Origin: an uncultured Prevotellaceae bacterium
GTDB lineage: Bacteria > Bacteroidota > Bacteroidia > Bacteroidales > Bacteroidaceae
Assembly: GCA_900315745.1 (NCBI GenBank)
Contig: ONAG01000016.1
Span: 1 to 48,443 of the forward strand
DNA length: 48,443 bases
Direction of reading: 5' to 3'
The notes under the pieces were generated by a model. That model was not told where the DNA came from, did not search any database, and saw only the letters and a program-made list of their open reading frames with translations. Each line of letters opens with the position of its first letter. Position 1 is the stretch's first letter. Of this stretch, positions 35,788 through 44,734 are shown one piece after another. A program made the position numbers and the translations under genes.

Positions 35788-35862
35788 AGGGGCGTAGCTC
35801 AGCTGGTTTAGAGCGCTTCAGTCACATTGAAGAGGTCATCGGTTCGAGTCCGATCGTCCCTA
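35788..35862 (+). tRNA. tRNA-Val (anticodon CAC)
   Basis: The 75-base gene folds into a full cloverleaf. The acceptor stem is AGGGGCG with CGTCCCT (one G-T), the D stem GCTC/GAGC, the anticodon stem CTTCA/TGAAG, and the T arm ATCGG-TTCGAGT-CCGAT; the discriminator base is A. The anticodon loop is GTCACAT, so with T33 the anticodon is CAC, which reads GUG (Val). CCA is not encoded. A purine at position 32 and T at 38 are unusual. The gene has its own promoter and terminator. Confidence 0.88.
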
Positions 35863-35869
35863 CACAATC

Positions 35870-35902
35870 AAAGGTGTGTCTTACAAGACACGCCTTTTTT
35901 TT
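35870..35902 (+). terminator. Rho-independent terminator of the tRNA gene
   Basis: A 12-bp stem with one G-T pair (35870-35881 with 35886-35897) and the loop TACA is followed by a run of T to 35902. Confidence 0.88.
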
Positions 35903-35933
35903 GTGTGCCCTGCTATTACAAGGAGAAATGAAA

Positions 35934-35975
35934 ACGGTGCTATCCGTGCTTTGTTTCAAGCTTGGATAACACCGT
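35934..35975 (-). terminator. Terminator of the fructan-use operon
   Basis: ACGGTG-c-TATCC (35934-35945) pairs with GGATA-a-CACCGT (35964-35975) with one mismatch. On the minus strand it runs into TTTTCATTT. It lies 38 bp past the fructokinase stop and closes the seven-gene operon. Confidence 0.75.
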
Positions 35976-36013
35976 ATCAAGATGGATAGTGCCTTATGCA
36001 CCATCAAATACCG

Positions 36014-36907
36014 TCATTGTCCCTTTGCGAGGAGCGACAATGGTATTTTTGGCATTGCACCATTTTGCGTGCAGACAAATGCGCTTACCTCAACAGCTAA
36101 TTTATGAGCAACGGGCACAGGCTTGCCACTGAGGACTGCAGCACAGAATGAACCAGTAAAGCTGTCACCAGCTCCCACTGTATCTGCAACTTGCACTTTT
36201 GGTGTCTCTTGGAACGACATCTGTCCTGGTGTGAAGACGTAAGAGCCATTAGTTCCACAGGTGAGCACCAGCATGTCAAGGTTGTATTTTCCAAGAATGA
36301 GCCAGCACTTGTTCTGCATGTCCAAACCAGGATAGCCGAACATCCTTCCTATGAGAACCAATTCTTCATCGTTGATTTTCAAAATGTTGCAACGCTGCAA
36401 CGACTCCTGTATCACTTCTTTAGTGTAGAAATTCTGCCTCAAGTTGATGTCGAAAATCTTCACGCAGTCATAAGGAGTGTTGTCGAGGAACTTGTGTATG
36501 GTCTCACGACTTACAACATTTCTCTGAGCCAAAGAACCGAAGCACACGGCACGGCATGACTTTGCAATCTGCTGAATATCATCATCAAAAGGAATATTGT
36601 CCCATGCCACATTCTCCTTTATGTCGTATGTAGGAATACCCTGGTCGTCGAGTTGCACCTGAACCGTTCCTGTGGGATATGGCACACGTGGCAACAAGTC
36701 GTTCAACCCATGTTCGCGCAAAGCCTCTATCGTCTCATCTGCCAACTTATCCTCACCCAACGCACTGATGGCGATGGTGTTGTCACAGCCGAGGAACTGT
36801 CCGGCATGGTAAGCGAAATTGGCGGGTGCGCCACCCAGTTTCTTTCCTTCGGGGAGTACGTCCCAAAGCACTTCACCCAGACCTACTACATATCTTTTCT
36901 GTTCCAT
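36014..36907 (-). CDS. Fructokinase (PfkB family)
   Basis: The start at 36907 (M-E-Q-K-R-Y-V-V-G-L-G-E) gives 297 residues; the frame extends 42 bases upstream without conserved sequence. The N-terminal G-E-x-L-W-D and L-G-G-A-P-A-N-F-A motifs and the C-terminal D-T-V-G-A-G-D-S-F anion hole with the catalytic Asp define PfkB-type sugar kinases. The G-G-A-P-A-N form is typical of fructokinases. It would phosphorylate fructose in the cytoplasm with ATP. It is the last gene of the PUL operon, 93 bp after the importer gene, in the same place as BT1757 in the B. thetaiotaomicron fructan locus. Confidence 0.92.
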   Translation of the reverse strand: MEQKRYVVGLGEVLWDVLPEGKKLGGAPANFAYHAGQFLGCDNTIAISALGEDKLADETIEALREHGLNDLLPRVPYPTGTVQVQLDDQGIPTYDIKENVAWDNIPFDDDIQQIAKSCRAVCFGSLAQRNVVSRETIHKFLDNTPYDCVKIFDINLRQNFYTKEVIQESLQRCNILKINDEELVLIGRMFGYPGLDMQNKCWLILGKYNLDMLVLTCGTNGSYVFTPGQMSFQETPKVQVADTVGAGDSFTGSFCAAVLSGKPVPVAHKLAVEVSAFVCTQNGAMPKIPLSLLAKGQ

Positions 36908-37000
36908 GTCATTATTGTTTATATGTTCTGTAAATACTTTTTTCATCAAGGTTTGTTACCTTTAAAACAGGCTTTTCCTCAAAATATTATATGCTTTTGC

Positions 37001-38161
37001 TTAATGTTTGACTTGAGGAATATAGGTAAAGAGGTAGATGACACCAATAGCCATGATTGCCACGGCACCAGCTTGACCCATTGCATCACTCATGAATCCC
37101 ATCAGCAAGGGGAAGATGGTTCCACCAAACAGACCCATGATCATCAGTCCCGACACCTCGTTTTGCTTGTCAGGCACGGAAAGCAAAGCCTCCGAGAAAG
37201 CCATGGAGAAGATGTTGGAATTGCCATAACCCACAAGAGCGATGGCAGTGTAAAGCATCATCTTGGACTGTCCACCAAACATGAGAGCCATACTTGCAGC
37301 CATCAGCAGCACGCTGATGATGAAGAACCACCGTGTCTTCAGCACACGCAGGAAGAATGACCCTGTGAGAGCTCCTATCGTACGGAAGATGAAATAAAGC
37401 GAAGTGGCGAAAGCAGCATCATTGAGCGACATGCCCACACGCTCCATCAACAGTTTGGGAGCAGTGGTGTTGGTGCCCACGTCAATACCTACATGGCACA
37501 TGATGGCAAGGAATGAGAGCAGCACGATGGGTTTGCCCAACAGCTTCAGGCAGTCCATGAACGATGACGACTTGCCTCCAGTGATTTCCTCGTGAATGGG
37601 AGTAGCCCATAGCAGCAATGTTGCGAAAACGCCCACAACGAAATAGATGAGGAAAAGCACGCGCCAGTCAAGACCAAATGAAGGCAGTACCTGTGTGGCT
37701 CCCCACATGGCAAGATAAGGAGCGAGGAACGATGCTATAGCCTTTACGAACTGTCCGAAGGTCAGGGTGGAAGCAAGGTTCTTGTCGCCTATGATAAGCA
37801 TTGCCAGAGGGTTGATACTGGTCTGCATGAGAGCGTTGCCGATGCCAAGGAGCGAGAAAGCCACAAGCATCACAGCAAATGAATTGCCAAACAAAGGTAT
37901 GAACAATGACACTACTGTCACCAAGAGTGAAAGAAGCACTGTTTTCTTTCGTCCTATCTTGTTCATAAGCATTCCCGTGGGAACACTGAAGATAAGGAAC
38001 CAGAAGAACACTAACGATGGGAACACGTTGGCAACCGAGTCGGTGAGATTCAAGTCTTCCTTCACATAGTTGGATGCGATGCCCACAAGATCGACGAAGC
38101 CCATGCAGAAGAAGCACAGCATCACCGGCACAAGATAGATGGATTTGTTTTTCTTTTCCAT
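37001..38161 (-). CDS. MFS sugar importer, probably for fructose (FucP-like)
   Basis: The 386-residue inner-membrane protein has 12 predicted membrane segments. Major facilitator features include N-K-I-G-R-K-K after segment 2 and a matched break between halves around residue 190. N-terminal F-F-C-M-G-F-V-D and N-P-L-A-M motifs resemble the FucP-type sugar/proton symporters of Bacteroidota. Its place between GH32 and fructokinase genes, equal to BT1758, makes fructose the likely substrate. It starts 23 bp after the upstream GH32 gene in the same operon. Confidence 0.88.
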   Translation of the reverse strand: MEKKNKSIYLVPVMLCFFCMGFVDLVGIASNYVKEDLNLTDSVANVFPSLVFFWFLIFSVPTGMLMNKIGRKKTVLLSLLVTVVSLFIPLFGNSFAVMLVAFSLLGIGNALMQTSINPLAMLIIGDKNLASTLTFGQFVKAIASFLAPYLAMWGATQVLPSFGLDWRVLFLIYFVVGVFATLLLWATPIHEEITGGKSSSFMDCLKLLGKPIVLLSFLAIMCHVGIDVGTNTTAPKLLMERVGMSLNDAAFATSLYFIFRTIGALTGSFFLRVLKTRWFFIISVLLMAASMALMFGGQSKMMLYTAIALVGYGNSNIFSMAFSEALLSVPDKQNEVSGLMIMGLFGGTIFPLLMGFMSDAMGQAGAVAIMAIGVIYLFTYIPQVKH

Positions 38162-38184
38162 GATATTATATTTAAATAGGAAAA

Positions 38185-39846
38185 TTAATAATTCAGGTTA
38201 TAAATGGTGGCCTTTCCTCCCTTCACCTTCACATTGTCGTAAGGCACGGATGGGAACACCAGATTGGTCATTGCCATTTTGCCATCAGCGTCAAAAGCCT
38301 CGATAGAACATTTGTCGATGAATATTCTCAATTGGCGGATGCTTCCGTATGTAGGAGCGGTTGTCACAACAGGGAAAGCCTCGCTGAAAGAAGCGTCACC
38401 ACTCTTCATGCGGTCCATGGAGAAAGTCTGCTTCTGAGCATCATAGCGCATCACCACTTGTTCGCCCATTGCATTGGAAAGCGTGATGTCAGCCGAACTT
38501 TTCATATCCACCACAATCTCACATGCCTCAGTCGGTTTCTTTGCTTTCGCGCCGCGTACTGCGAGCATCTCTTTTGATGGCACCACACTCACGTATGTTT
38601 CCTCTCCAAAAGTGAAGATACCAAGGTCGCGTGGAATGGAGTTTGCAGAGCGGAACTGTTTGGTAGGCACTTCGTTGGCATACTGCCAGTTGCTCATCCA
38701 AGCCAGTACCACACGGCGGTTCTCTGGTGCGTTGTAGAACGACACTGTGGCATAATGGTCTTTGCCATAGTCCATCCATTTCGTCACTTTAGGCATCGAC
38801 TCGCAAGTGAACTTATGACCGTCGAAGTTGCCAACGAAATATTGCGTGGCACTGCCGCCAAAAGGTCCGCCAGGGTTGATGTTGCAAAGCAGCACCCACT
38901 TGTTGTTGATTTTGAACAAGTCGGGGCATTCCCACACGCCACCATGGTTGCCGTATTCGCTTCCAAATGACGACTCGTACTTCCATTCTTTCAGGTCTCT
39001 CGATGAGTAGATGCGCATCTCCTGTCCGGCAGCAAGGATTAGGTTCCATATCTTGGCGTCCTCATTCCAGAAAGCCTTCGGATCACGGAAGTCGGGCACG
39101 TTGCTTGTCAGCACAGGGTTTCCACTGAACTTCTCAAATGTCTTTCCACCGTCTTTCGAAACAGCCATCGACTGTGCTTGATGCTGTCCTGCCGAGGTGT
39201 AGAAGGCAACGACATCATTGCCGTTAGTCACACAAGAGCCACTGAAGATAGCTCCCAACCAGTCTGCCTCTATAGCCAACGGCTGTGCCTCCCAATGGAT
39301 GAGGTCCCGGCTTGTGGAGTGTCCCCAAGTCATGTTCTCCCACTGTGAGCCATAGGGGTTGTACTGGAAGTACAGATGCCACACGCCATCCTTATAGAAC
39401 ATGCCATTGGGGTCGTTCATCCAGCCGTAGGTCGGTGTATGGTGATAGAGAGGACGGAACTTCTCGCTGTTGGTGGTGTCGAAAGTGTTGCTGTACTTCA
39501 TCTCCCGCCAGCATACGAAGTCCTTCACGTCACCCTTCATCCTGCGGTCGCCTTGGAACGAGATGTCAAGCAGTTGTGCCTGGTTGATAACCAATGGCAC
39601 GAAATAGTCCACCTTGTCCACCGCTAATTTCACGTTCAGGCGCTTCACCATCTCGTTTCTTTTGTCGAGCATGGCGATATGCGCATTCTCAGCTTTCTCC
39701 TGCACTGGCAAGAGCAGGAAGGTCTTGTTCTGCTCCAGCCTCAGCATGGCATGGTTCTCACCCAATACCATCGGATTCTGTGCTTTCACGGCAATCACCG
39801 TCAGCAGGGCTACGAATAGAGTTGTTAAATTCCTTTTTTTGCTCAT
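38185..39846 (-). CDS. Periplasmic GH32 fructan hydrolase
   Basis: The 553-residue protein has a signal peptide without lipobox (cleavage near V-K-A-Q, residue 23). An extra N-terminal beta domain of about 110 residues follows. The GH32 five-blade propeller then carries W-M-N-D-P-N-G (nucleophile Asp145), F-R-D-P (Asp255, transition-state stabiliser) and W-E-C-P-D (acid/base Glu306). A C-terminal beta-sandwich ends the protein. Such enzymes release fructose from fructan or sucrose-type ends. With no lipid anchor it probably works in the periplasm on imported oligosaccharides. Whether it prefers beta-2,6 or beta-2,1 bonds cannot be read from the motifs. Confidence 0.93.
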   Translation of the reverse strand: MSKKRNLTTLFVALLTVIAVKAQNPMVLGENHAMLRLEQNKTFLLLPVQEKAENAHIAMLDKRNEMVKRLNVKLAVDKVDYFVPLVINQAQLLDISFQGDRRMKGDVKDFVCWREMKYSNTFDTTNSEKFRPLYHHTPTYGWMNDPNGMFYKDGVWHLYFQYNPYGSQWENMTWGHSTSRDLIHWEAQPLAIEADWLGAIFSGSCVTNGNDVVAFYTSAGQHQAQSMAVSKDGGKTFEKFSGNPVLTSNVPDFRDPKAFWNEDAKIWNLILAAGQEMRIYSSRDLKEWKYESSFGSEYGNHGGVWECPDLFKINNKWVLLCNINPGGPFGGSATQYFVGNFDGHKFTCESMPKVTKWMDYGKDHYATVSFYNAPENRRVVLAWMSNWQYANEVPTKQFRSANSIPRDLGIFTFGEETYVSVVPSKEMLAVRGAKAKKPTEACEIVVDMKSSADITLSNAMGEQVVMRYDAQKQTFSMDRMKSGDASFSEAFPVVTTAPTYGSIRQLRIFIDKCSIEAFDADGKMAMTNLVFPSVPYDNVKVKGGKATIYNLNY

Positions 39847-39862
39847 AATCTTATGTTATTGT

Positions 39863-41389
39863 TTATTTCCAAATGCTTTTGAGTTTTCTCAGCTGAGCCT
39901 CATATTCCGCACCAGCAACATTAAGCGTATTGTAGATGGTCTGTGGGAACACAAGGTTGGTCATCGACATGGTGCCATCAATTGTAAAGAGTTCCACCGA
40001 CGACTGATCTACAAAGAAATCAAGCGTCACCTTGGAGCCCGTGGTTGACAGTGGAGCCTGCATTGAAGGGATGGAGAATGTTCCAGAGAACCCAGTTTGC
40101 CCGCTCTGTGAAGTTCTGTGTGCAACCACGGTACGTGCAGCGGCATTTACATCTACAACAAACTTTTCACCTTGTGGGTTGCCAAGTGTGATGATGGAGT
40201 TTTTGTCAAGGTTCAATGTTAGCCTGAGCTGATAGGCGTCTGTCACATCGAGGTTGGTGGAAGCAGGCTGCCATGCGCCGGCAATCTTGTCTATCTCGCT
40301 GACAACGGTGTTGGCGAGAATGGGCTTGCCGTCATACTCCACAAGTTTCAGTTCCCTTGGCAAAGTCATTGCTGAGCGCCATGGTGAACAAGGCACGGCA
40401 CCTGCATAATTCCAATTGTTCATCCACCCCAAGAGAATCATTCTGTTGCCTGTATTGCTCCATGTCACCCCGGCATAGTTGTCCATGCCATAGTCGAGCC
40501 AGAGTGGGTAATCGAGTGCATCAGGAGTGAAGGTCTTGCCGTCGAACTGTCCTACGAAATACATGGTTCCCGAGCCGAGGATAGGTCCTCCTGGATTCAC
40601 GCTTACAATCAACACCCATTTTTTCTGTCCCTTGTAGTCAAAAGAGATCAAGTCGGGGCATTCCCACTGCAGACTTGGCCTTCCTGTGAGAGCAGTGAAG
40701 AAGTTGCTTTGGAAAGTCCAATTTTTCAGGTCTGGTGAAGTATAGAAATCTATGCCCATCCTCCATCCCTTTGCCAGTGACATCACCCATTGTTTTGTCT
40801 CTTCATGCCAGAAGACCTTTGGGTCGCGCAGGTTGTCGTCGTTGTTGCGTATGACAGGATTTTGCCCAAAGCGAGTGAACGTTTTGCCACCATCTGTGCT
40901 ATAAGCTAAAGACTGCTGTTGGACACTGGAGGCTGAAGTGTATAATGCCACCATGGCGTTTGCACCGAATCCCGCCGTATTGTTCTTGTCGATTACTGCC
41001 GAGCCGGAGAAGATGTCGCCGAGTTCGTCTCTTGTCAAAGCCACAGCCTGTTCATTCCAATGCACGAGGTCGGTGGAAGTGGCATGTCCCCATGACATGT
41101 TGCCCCAGTCGTTGCCCCTTGGGTTGTATTGATAGAACAGATGGTAAGTGCCATCGAGAAAGACCATGCCGTTTGGGTCGTTCATCCAGTTGGCGGCAGG
41201 AGTGAAATGAATTTGTGGACGATACTTTTCAGAACGTTCACTCTGTTGTGGTTGTTGTTCTTCTTTATTTTCCTCTTTTGGATCATCTATTAGCGGATTA
41301 TAGTCCTGCTTTTTTTCATCGTCAGAACAAGCTGTAATGATAGCCGTCATGGCGACGGCTATCATTAATAGATACTTGTACTTTTTCAT
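39863..41389 (-). CDS. Surface-type GH32 fructanase lipoprotein
   Basis: The 508-residue protein has a lipobox at Cys21 (A-I-I-T-A-C). The following S-D-D-E-K-K is rich in acidic residues and resembles the lipoprotein export signal that sends Bacteroidota lipoproteins to the cell surface. A Glu/Gln-rich linker (about 38-52) follows. The GH32 propeller shows W-M-N-D-P-N-G (Asp71), L-R-D-P (Asp189) and W-E-C-P-D (Glu243). At this position in the B. thetaiotaomicron locus lies BT1760, a surface endo-levanase. By analogy it may cut fructan outside the cell, but endo action is an inference. It is 16 bp from the next GH32 gene. Confidence 0.92.
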   Translation of the reverse strand: MKKYKYLLMIAVAMTAIITACSDDEKKQDYNPLIDDPKEENKEEQQPQQSERSEKYRPQIHFTPAANWMNDPNGMVFLDGTYHLFYQYNPRGNDWGNMSWGHATSTDLVHWNEQAVALTRDELGDIFSGSAVIDKNNTAGFGANAMVALYTSASSVQQQSLAYSTDGGKTFTRFGQNPVIRNNDDNLRDPKVFWHEETKQWVMSLAKGWRMGIDFYTSPDLKNWTFQSNFFTALTGRPSLQWECPDLISFDYKGQKKWVLIVSVNPGGPILGSGTMYFVGQFDGKTFTPDALDYPLWLDYGMDNYAGVTWSNTGNRMILLGWMNNWNYAGAVPCSPWRSAMTLPRELKLVEYDGKPILANTVVSEIDKIAGAWQPASTNLDVTDAYQLRLTLNLDKNSIITLGNPQGEKFVVDVNAAARTVVAHRTSQSGQTGFSGTFSIPSMQAPLSTTGSKVTLDFFVDQSSVELFTIDGTMSMTNLVFPQTIYNTLNVAGAEYEAQLRKLKSIWK

Positions 41390-41407
41390 AATAATAGAAA
41401 AATCTAA

Positions 41408-42904
41408 TTACCTTGTCTTCAGATATTCCAAAGCATTCTTGGCAAGAGTGAGGACATTGTCCTGATAGATGTTGTTCTTTGGATGTGGACTCTTGTCAGG
41501 TGTGCCATCAAGATTCTTCATTGAGAACTCGCATCCACCATTTCCTATGCAGAGCACGGTACCCTTGAATTCTGTGTTGCCTTGCTGTGCCTCGAAGACG
41601 TTCATCTGGCTTACCCAGTCGATTTGCGAATCCCATGTGCCGAGAGGATAGATGCCGAAGGTCTGTGTGAGTTGTGTATAGCAAGCCTCCTCCTGGTTGC
41701 CGATGCCTGTCAGCAAGCTTGGCAAGTTGAAGAACAAGCAGTTGTGGTCTTCAGTCCATCCTGGGCCCTTGAAAGCGATGAGCTTTGTCCTGTCGTTGGA
41801 TTCCACTTCCAGTCCCTTGTAGATGGGGTGTGACGAGTGGTCTTTGGAGAATCTTCCACCAGGATTCAGCATTACAGCCATCTTCCAAACATCGTTGTTT
41901 ATGCCACCAGTGCCTGTTCCTATGGCGTGGTCATTGCTCTTCATGTCGTCGAGGTTGAGTCGTCCGAGATGGCCGATGTATGTAGTGGCATGGCTCCAAA
42001 GCAACAAGCTTCCACCTTCCTTGTACCATTCCCTGATAATTGGTGTGGCGGCAGACACCACTTCGGGCACGCTCCAAACAGCATCCTCTCCCACTCCTTC
42101 GAGGTCGCGCAACCAGAAGAGCACGCGGAATGGATCCACATCACTTGCTTCCTTCACGTCGCCAAAGTAAATGTACTTAGCTGTTGGATAATTATCACGC
42201 AGCCACATCCAAGCAGAAGCCTCGTCATCATCGCCTTCCTCTATGAGTTGTTCTGGCGTTGGGTAAATGCTGAGGAATCCAATGGCGGTCTTTCCGATTC
42301 TGAGCGACGACTTTGTTGAAAGTGACGTACCCTTTTCATTCACGGCTGTGAGAGTGACATCCCAAGTGTCTCCTGTCTCAACATCACTGATGATATAGAA
42401 TAATGTAGAACCAGGAAGTGTCTCATTGATAGTCCGTTTTCCATTTGTTGCCACAAGCTTGATGGTAGAAGCGTCGGCTGCTTTGTTCCATTCCACCAAG
42501 GCATCATATCCACCAGCTTTGTCCAACTGTCTCATTTGCAGTCCGCTGATGCTTGTAGCACCCTCACGCGTGAATTTCTTCACCACTCCAGTGGAGAAGT
42601 TTGAACCATCGGTAGCCTTGAACACATACTCGAAAGGCACATTAGTAGGCACTTCCTTGTGTGTGAAGCTGTTACCCGATACGATTTCACTCGACGACAG
42701 TGTTCCATTGCGATAGACGATTACCTGCATCTGTCCGTTTTGTGCCGGCCAAGTCCAAACATAGTCATCGCCATTCAAGTTGCCAGTGATTTGTGATGCA
42801 TCTGGTGCAGAAAGGATCATTGCATCGCGGTCGATGTCCTTATCCTGACAAGCGGTCAGGACAAGTGCGAACATCGCCATTAAAATGATTGATATCTTTT
42901 TCAT
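41408..42904 (-). CDS. Surface glycan-binding lipoprotein of the fructan PUL (DUF4960-like)
   Basis: The 498-residue lipoprotein has Cys19 in V-L-T-A-C-Q-D-K-D followed by acidic residues, which suggests surface export. Residues 30-210 look like two immunoglobulin or fibronectin-type beta domains. Residues 215-498 form a larger alpha/beta domain with W-M-W-L-R-D-N-Y-P-T-A-K-Y-I-Y-F-G-D, G-S-L-L-L-W-S-H-A-T and a late I-G-N-G-G-C-E-F. The position directly after susD and the overall design match BT1761, the glycan-binding protein of the B. thetaiotaomicron fructan locus. It would hold fructan chains at the surface. It has no catalytic motif. Confidence 0.82.
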   Translation of the reverse strand: MKKISIILMAMFALVLTACQDKDIDRDAMILSAPDASQITGNLNGDDYVWTWPAQNGQMQVIVYRNGTLSSSEIVSGNSFTHKEVPTNVPFEYVFKATDGSNFSTGVVKKFTREGATSISGLQMRQLDKAGGYDALVEWNKAADASTIKLVATNGKRTINETLPGSTLFYIISDVETGDTWDVTLTAVNEKGTSLSTKSSLRIGKTAIGFLSIYPTPEQLIEEGDDDEASAWMWLRDNYPTAKYIYFGDVKEASDVDPFRVLFWLRDLEGVGEDAVWSVPEVVSAATPIIREWYKEGGSLLLWSHATTYIGHLGRLNLDDMKSNDHAIGTGTGGINNDVWKMAVMLNPGGRFSKDHSSHPIYKGLEVESNDRTKLIAFKGPGWTEDHNCLFFNLPSLLTGIGNQEEACYTQLTQTFGIYPLGTWDSQIDWVSQMNVFEAQQGNTEFKGTVLCIGNGGCEFSMKNLDGTPDKSPHPKNNIYQDNVLTLAKNALEYLKTR

Positions 42905-42945
42905 AACGCTTATTTCTTAACGCTTAATTCATTACTCTTAACTCA

Positions 42946-44697
42946 TCAATTGTATCCCTTGTTTTGGGTGTAAAGACCAGGTACGTAGTAGAGCTGGATG
43001 TAAGGCAGTGGGAAGTACTCGTTTTTGGCGGGCGTAAAGTGAGCGTCCTTATAGTACTGTGCATAGGTCTGACCGTCATAGACGACATCCTTCTCTTTCT
43101 CGAAGAACTTGTTGAGAGTCTGCGAGGCGATGCCCCAGCGGCGAAGGTCGAAGAAACGACCGTTCTCCATGGCAAGTTCCAGTCGGCGCTCCCACTGCAA
43201 GCACTTGCGGGCTTGCTCCTTGCTCTGGAAGTAAGAGGCAGGATAGAGTGCGATGTCGCACTGGTCTGCAGCGTAGTTGATGTGTTTGGCAACACTGTTC
43301 TTGGCACGCTGGCGGATGTCGTTGATAATGGTACGTGCCTCTTCGAGCGAGCCTGTCTCGATGAGAGCCTCAGCCCTCATGAGCATGACGTCGGTATAGC
43401 GCAGCACATAGTCGTTCATGGCGAATGCCTGCCAGGGGTTGTCGAAGGTCTCGCCCTTGGAACGCTGCGGCACTTCCTTCAGAGAGGCGTAGTAGCCGTA
43501 AGTGTTCGGTGTGCGGGAGTTGTCCTTGGTCATTGTGTATTGTGTCTCATATTTGTAAGGGAATGTCGGCATTCCTACAGTGTGGAAGAGACGTGGATCC
43601 CACTTCTGTGCTGTTGGCACGCCATTGGTAGGATAGGCTATCTCGTTGTTGTAGTCGTCGAACATTGGCAGACCATCGCGAGTCTTGAAAGCATTGACAA
43701 GGTTTTGTGTGGGCTTGTGGAAATCCCATCCACATGACCATATTCCCCAGCATCCGTTGAGCATGTTGCTCCAGTTGCCACGACCATAGAGAGTGTTGTC
43801 ATCTTGATAGTCTGAGTGTTGTACGGCAAAGATGCTCTCTTTGGAGTTTTTGTACTCAGGCAAGAAGATGTCTCCGAAATCCTCAAGATATCCGTAAGTT
43901 GACTGTTTCACCTCCTGGGTATATTTCAGCACTTCCTGCATATACTGGCTATTGATGTGTGAAACGCCAGTAGTTGCTTCGTAGCCATCACCCCAAGCCA
44001 TGGTGAGGTAGCACTTTGCGAGATAAGCAGCAGCAGCTATCTTGTTTGCCCTACCACCTTCAGCCTGTTTCACTGGCAACACGTCGTAGGCGGCCTTGAA
44101 ATCTGCCACTATCTTGTCCATCAGTTCTGCATGTGTGAACGCATTGTTAGGAGTCTGCTCCTCGGTATGGTTCTTATACACTTCCTCATCCACCCATGGC
44201 ACTTGATTCCAGAGTTGCACGAGTTTGAAATAGAAGTGGGCACGAAGGAAGCGAACTTCTCCCTCGCGGATAGCCCTGGTTTCAGCACCCAACTTTTCGT
44301 CGCCGTAATTCTCCAACGACACCAAAGCGCGGTTGCAGCGGCTGACGGAGCAATAGAGGTGATACCACATCTCGTCCATGTGGTCAGGAGTGGAAGCGGT
44401 CAGTGTTGACCATACTTCTACGGAGTGATAGTTTGTATCGGTAGTTCCAGAGCCACCTTTCATGGCATCGTCACTGCTGACGTCGCCATAAGGCCACATG
44501 TTGAAAGGATAGGTGTACCAATCGTCGCCAAGCTTGGCGTAGGCGGCTGTCACCATCTCGTCGGGTTGGCTCATGGCAAGATCCTCACTGATGACACCTT
44601 GAGGCTCCACGTCGATGAAGTCGTTGCAAGAAGTCAACGTTCCGCAAACGATAAGACCTGCACAGATTGCTTTATATATTGTTTTCATAATCTTCAA
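42946..44697 (-). CDS. susD: SusD-like glycan-binding lipoprotein
   Basis: The protein has 583 residues; a second Met three codons in is an equally good start. The lipobox is L-T-S-C-N-D-F with Cys24. SusD/RagB features include D-V-E-P-Q-G, the TPR-like helix A-I-R-E-G-E-V-R-F-L-R-A-H-F-Y-F, D-V-M-L-M-R-A-E-A-L, and a C-terminal E-R-R-L-E-L-A-M-E-N-G-R-F-F-D. SusD proteins cap the SusC barrel and trap glycans before import. It starts 37 bp after susC and has the rest of the fructan operon after it. Aromatic residues near the N-terminal third may form the binding face. Confidence 0.93.
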   Translation of the reverse strand: MKIMKTIYKAICAGLIVCGTLTSCNDFIDVEPQGVISEDLAMSQPDEMVTAAYAKLGDDWYTYPFNMWPYGDVSSDDAMKGGSGTTDTNYHSVEVWSTLTASTPDHMDEMWYHLYCSVSRCNRALVSLENYGDEKLGAETRAIREGEVRFLRAHFYFKLVQLWNQVPWVDEEVYKNHTEEQTPNNAFTHAELMDKIVADFKAAYDVLPVKQAEGGRANKIAAAAYLAKCYLTMAWGDGYEATTGVSHINSQYMQEVLKYTQEVKQSTYGYLEDFGDIFLPEYKNSKESIFAVQHSDYQDDNTLYGRGNWSNMLNGCWGIWSCGWDFHKPTQNLVNAFKTRDGLPMFDDYNNEIAYPTNGVPTAQKWDPRLFHTVGMPTFPYKYETQYTMTKDNSRTPNTYGYYASLKEVPQRSKGETFDNPWQAFAMNDYVLRYTDVMLMRAEALIETGSLEEARTIINDIRQRAKNSVAKHINYAADQCDIALYPASYFQSKEQARKCLQWERRLELAMENGRFFDLRRWGIASQTLNKFFEKEKDVVYDGQTYAQYYKDAHFTPAKNEYFPLPYIQLYYVPGLYTQNKGYN

Positions 44698-44734
44698 TTT
44701 TTATATAATCCTTAAAAATCCTTGAAACCTTAAC

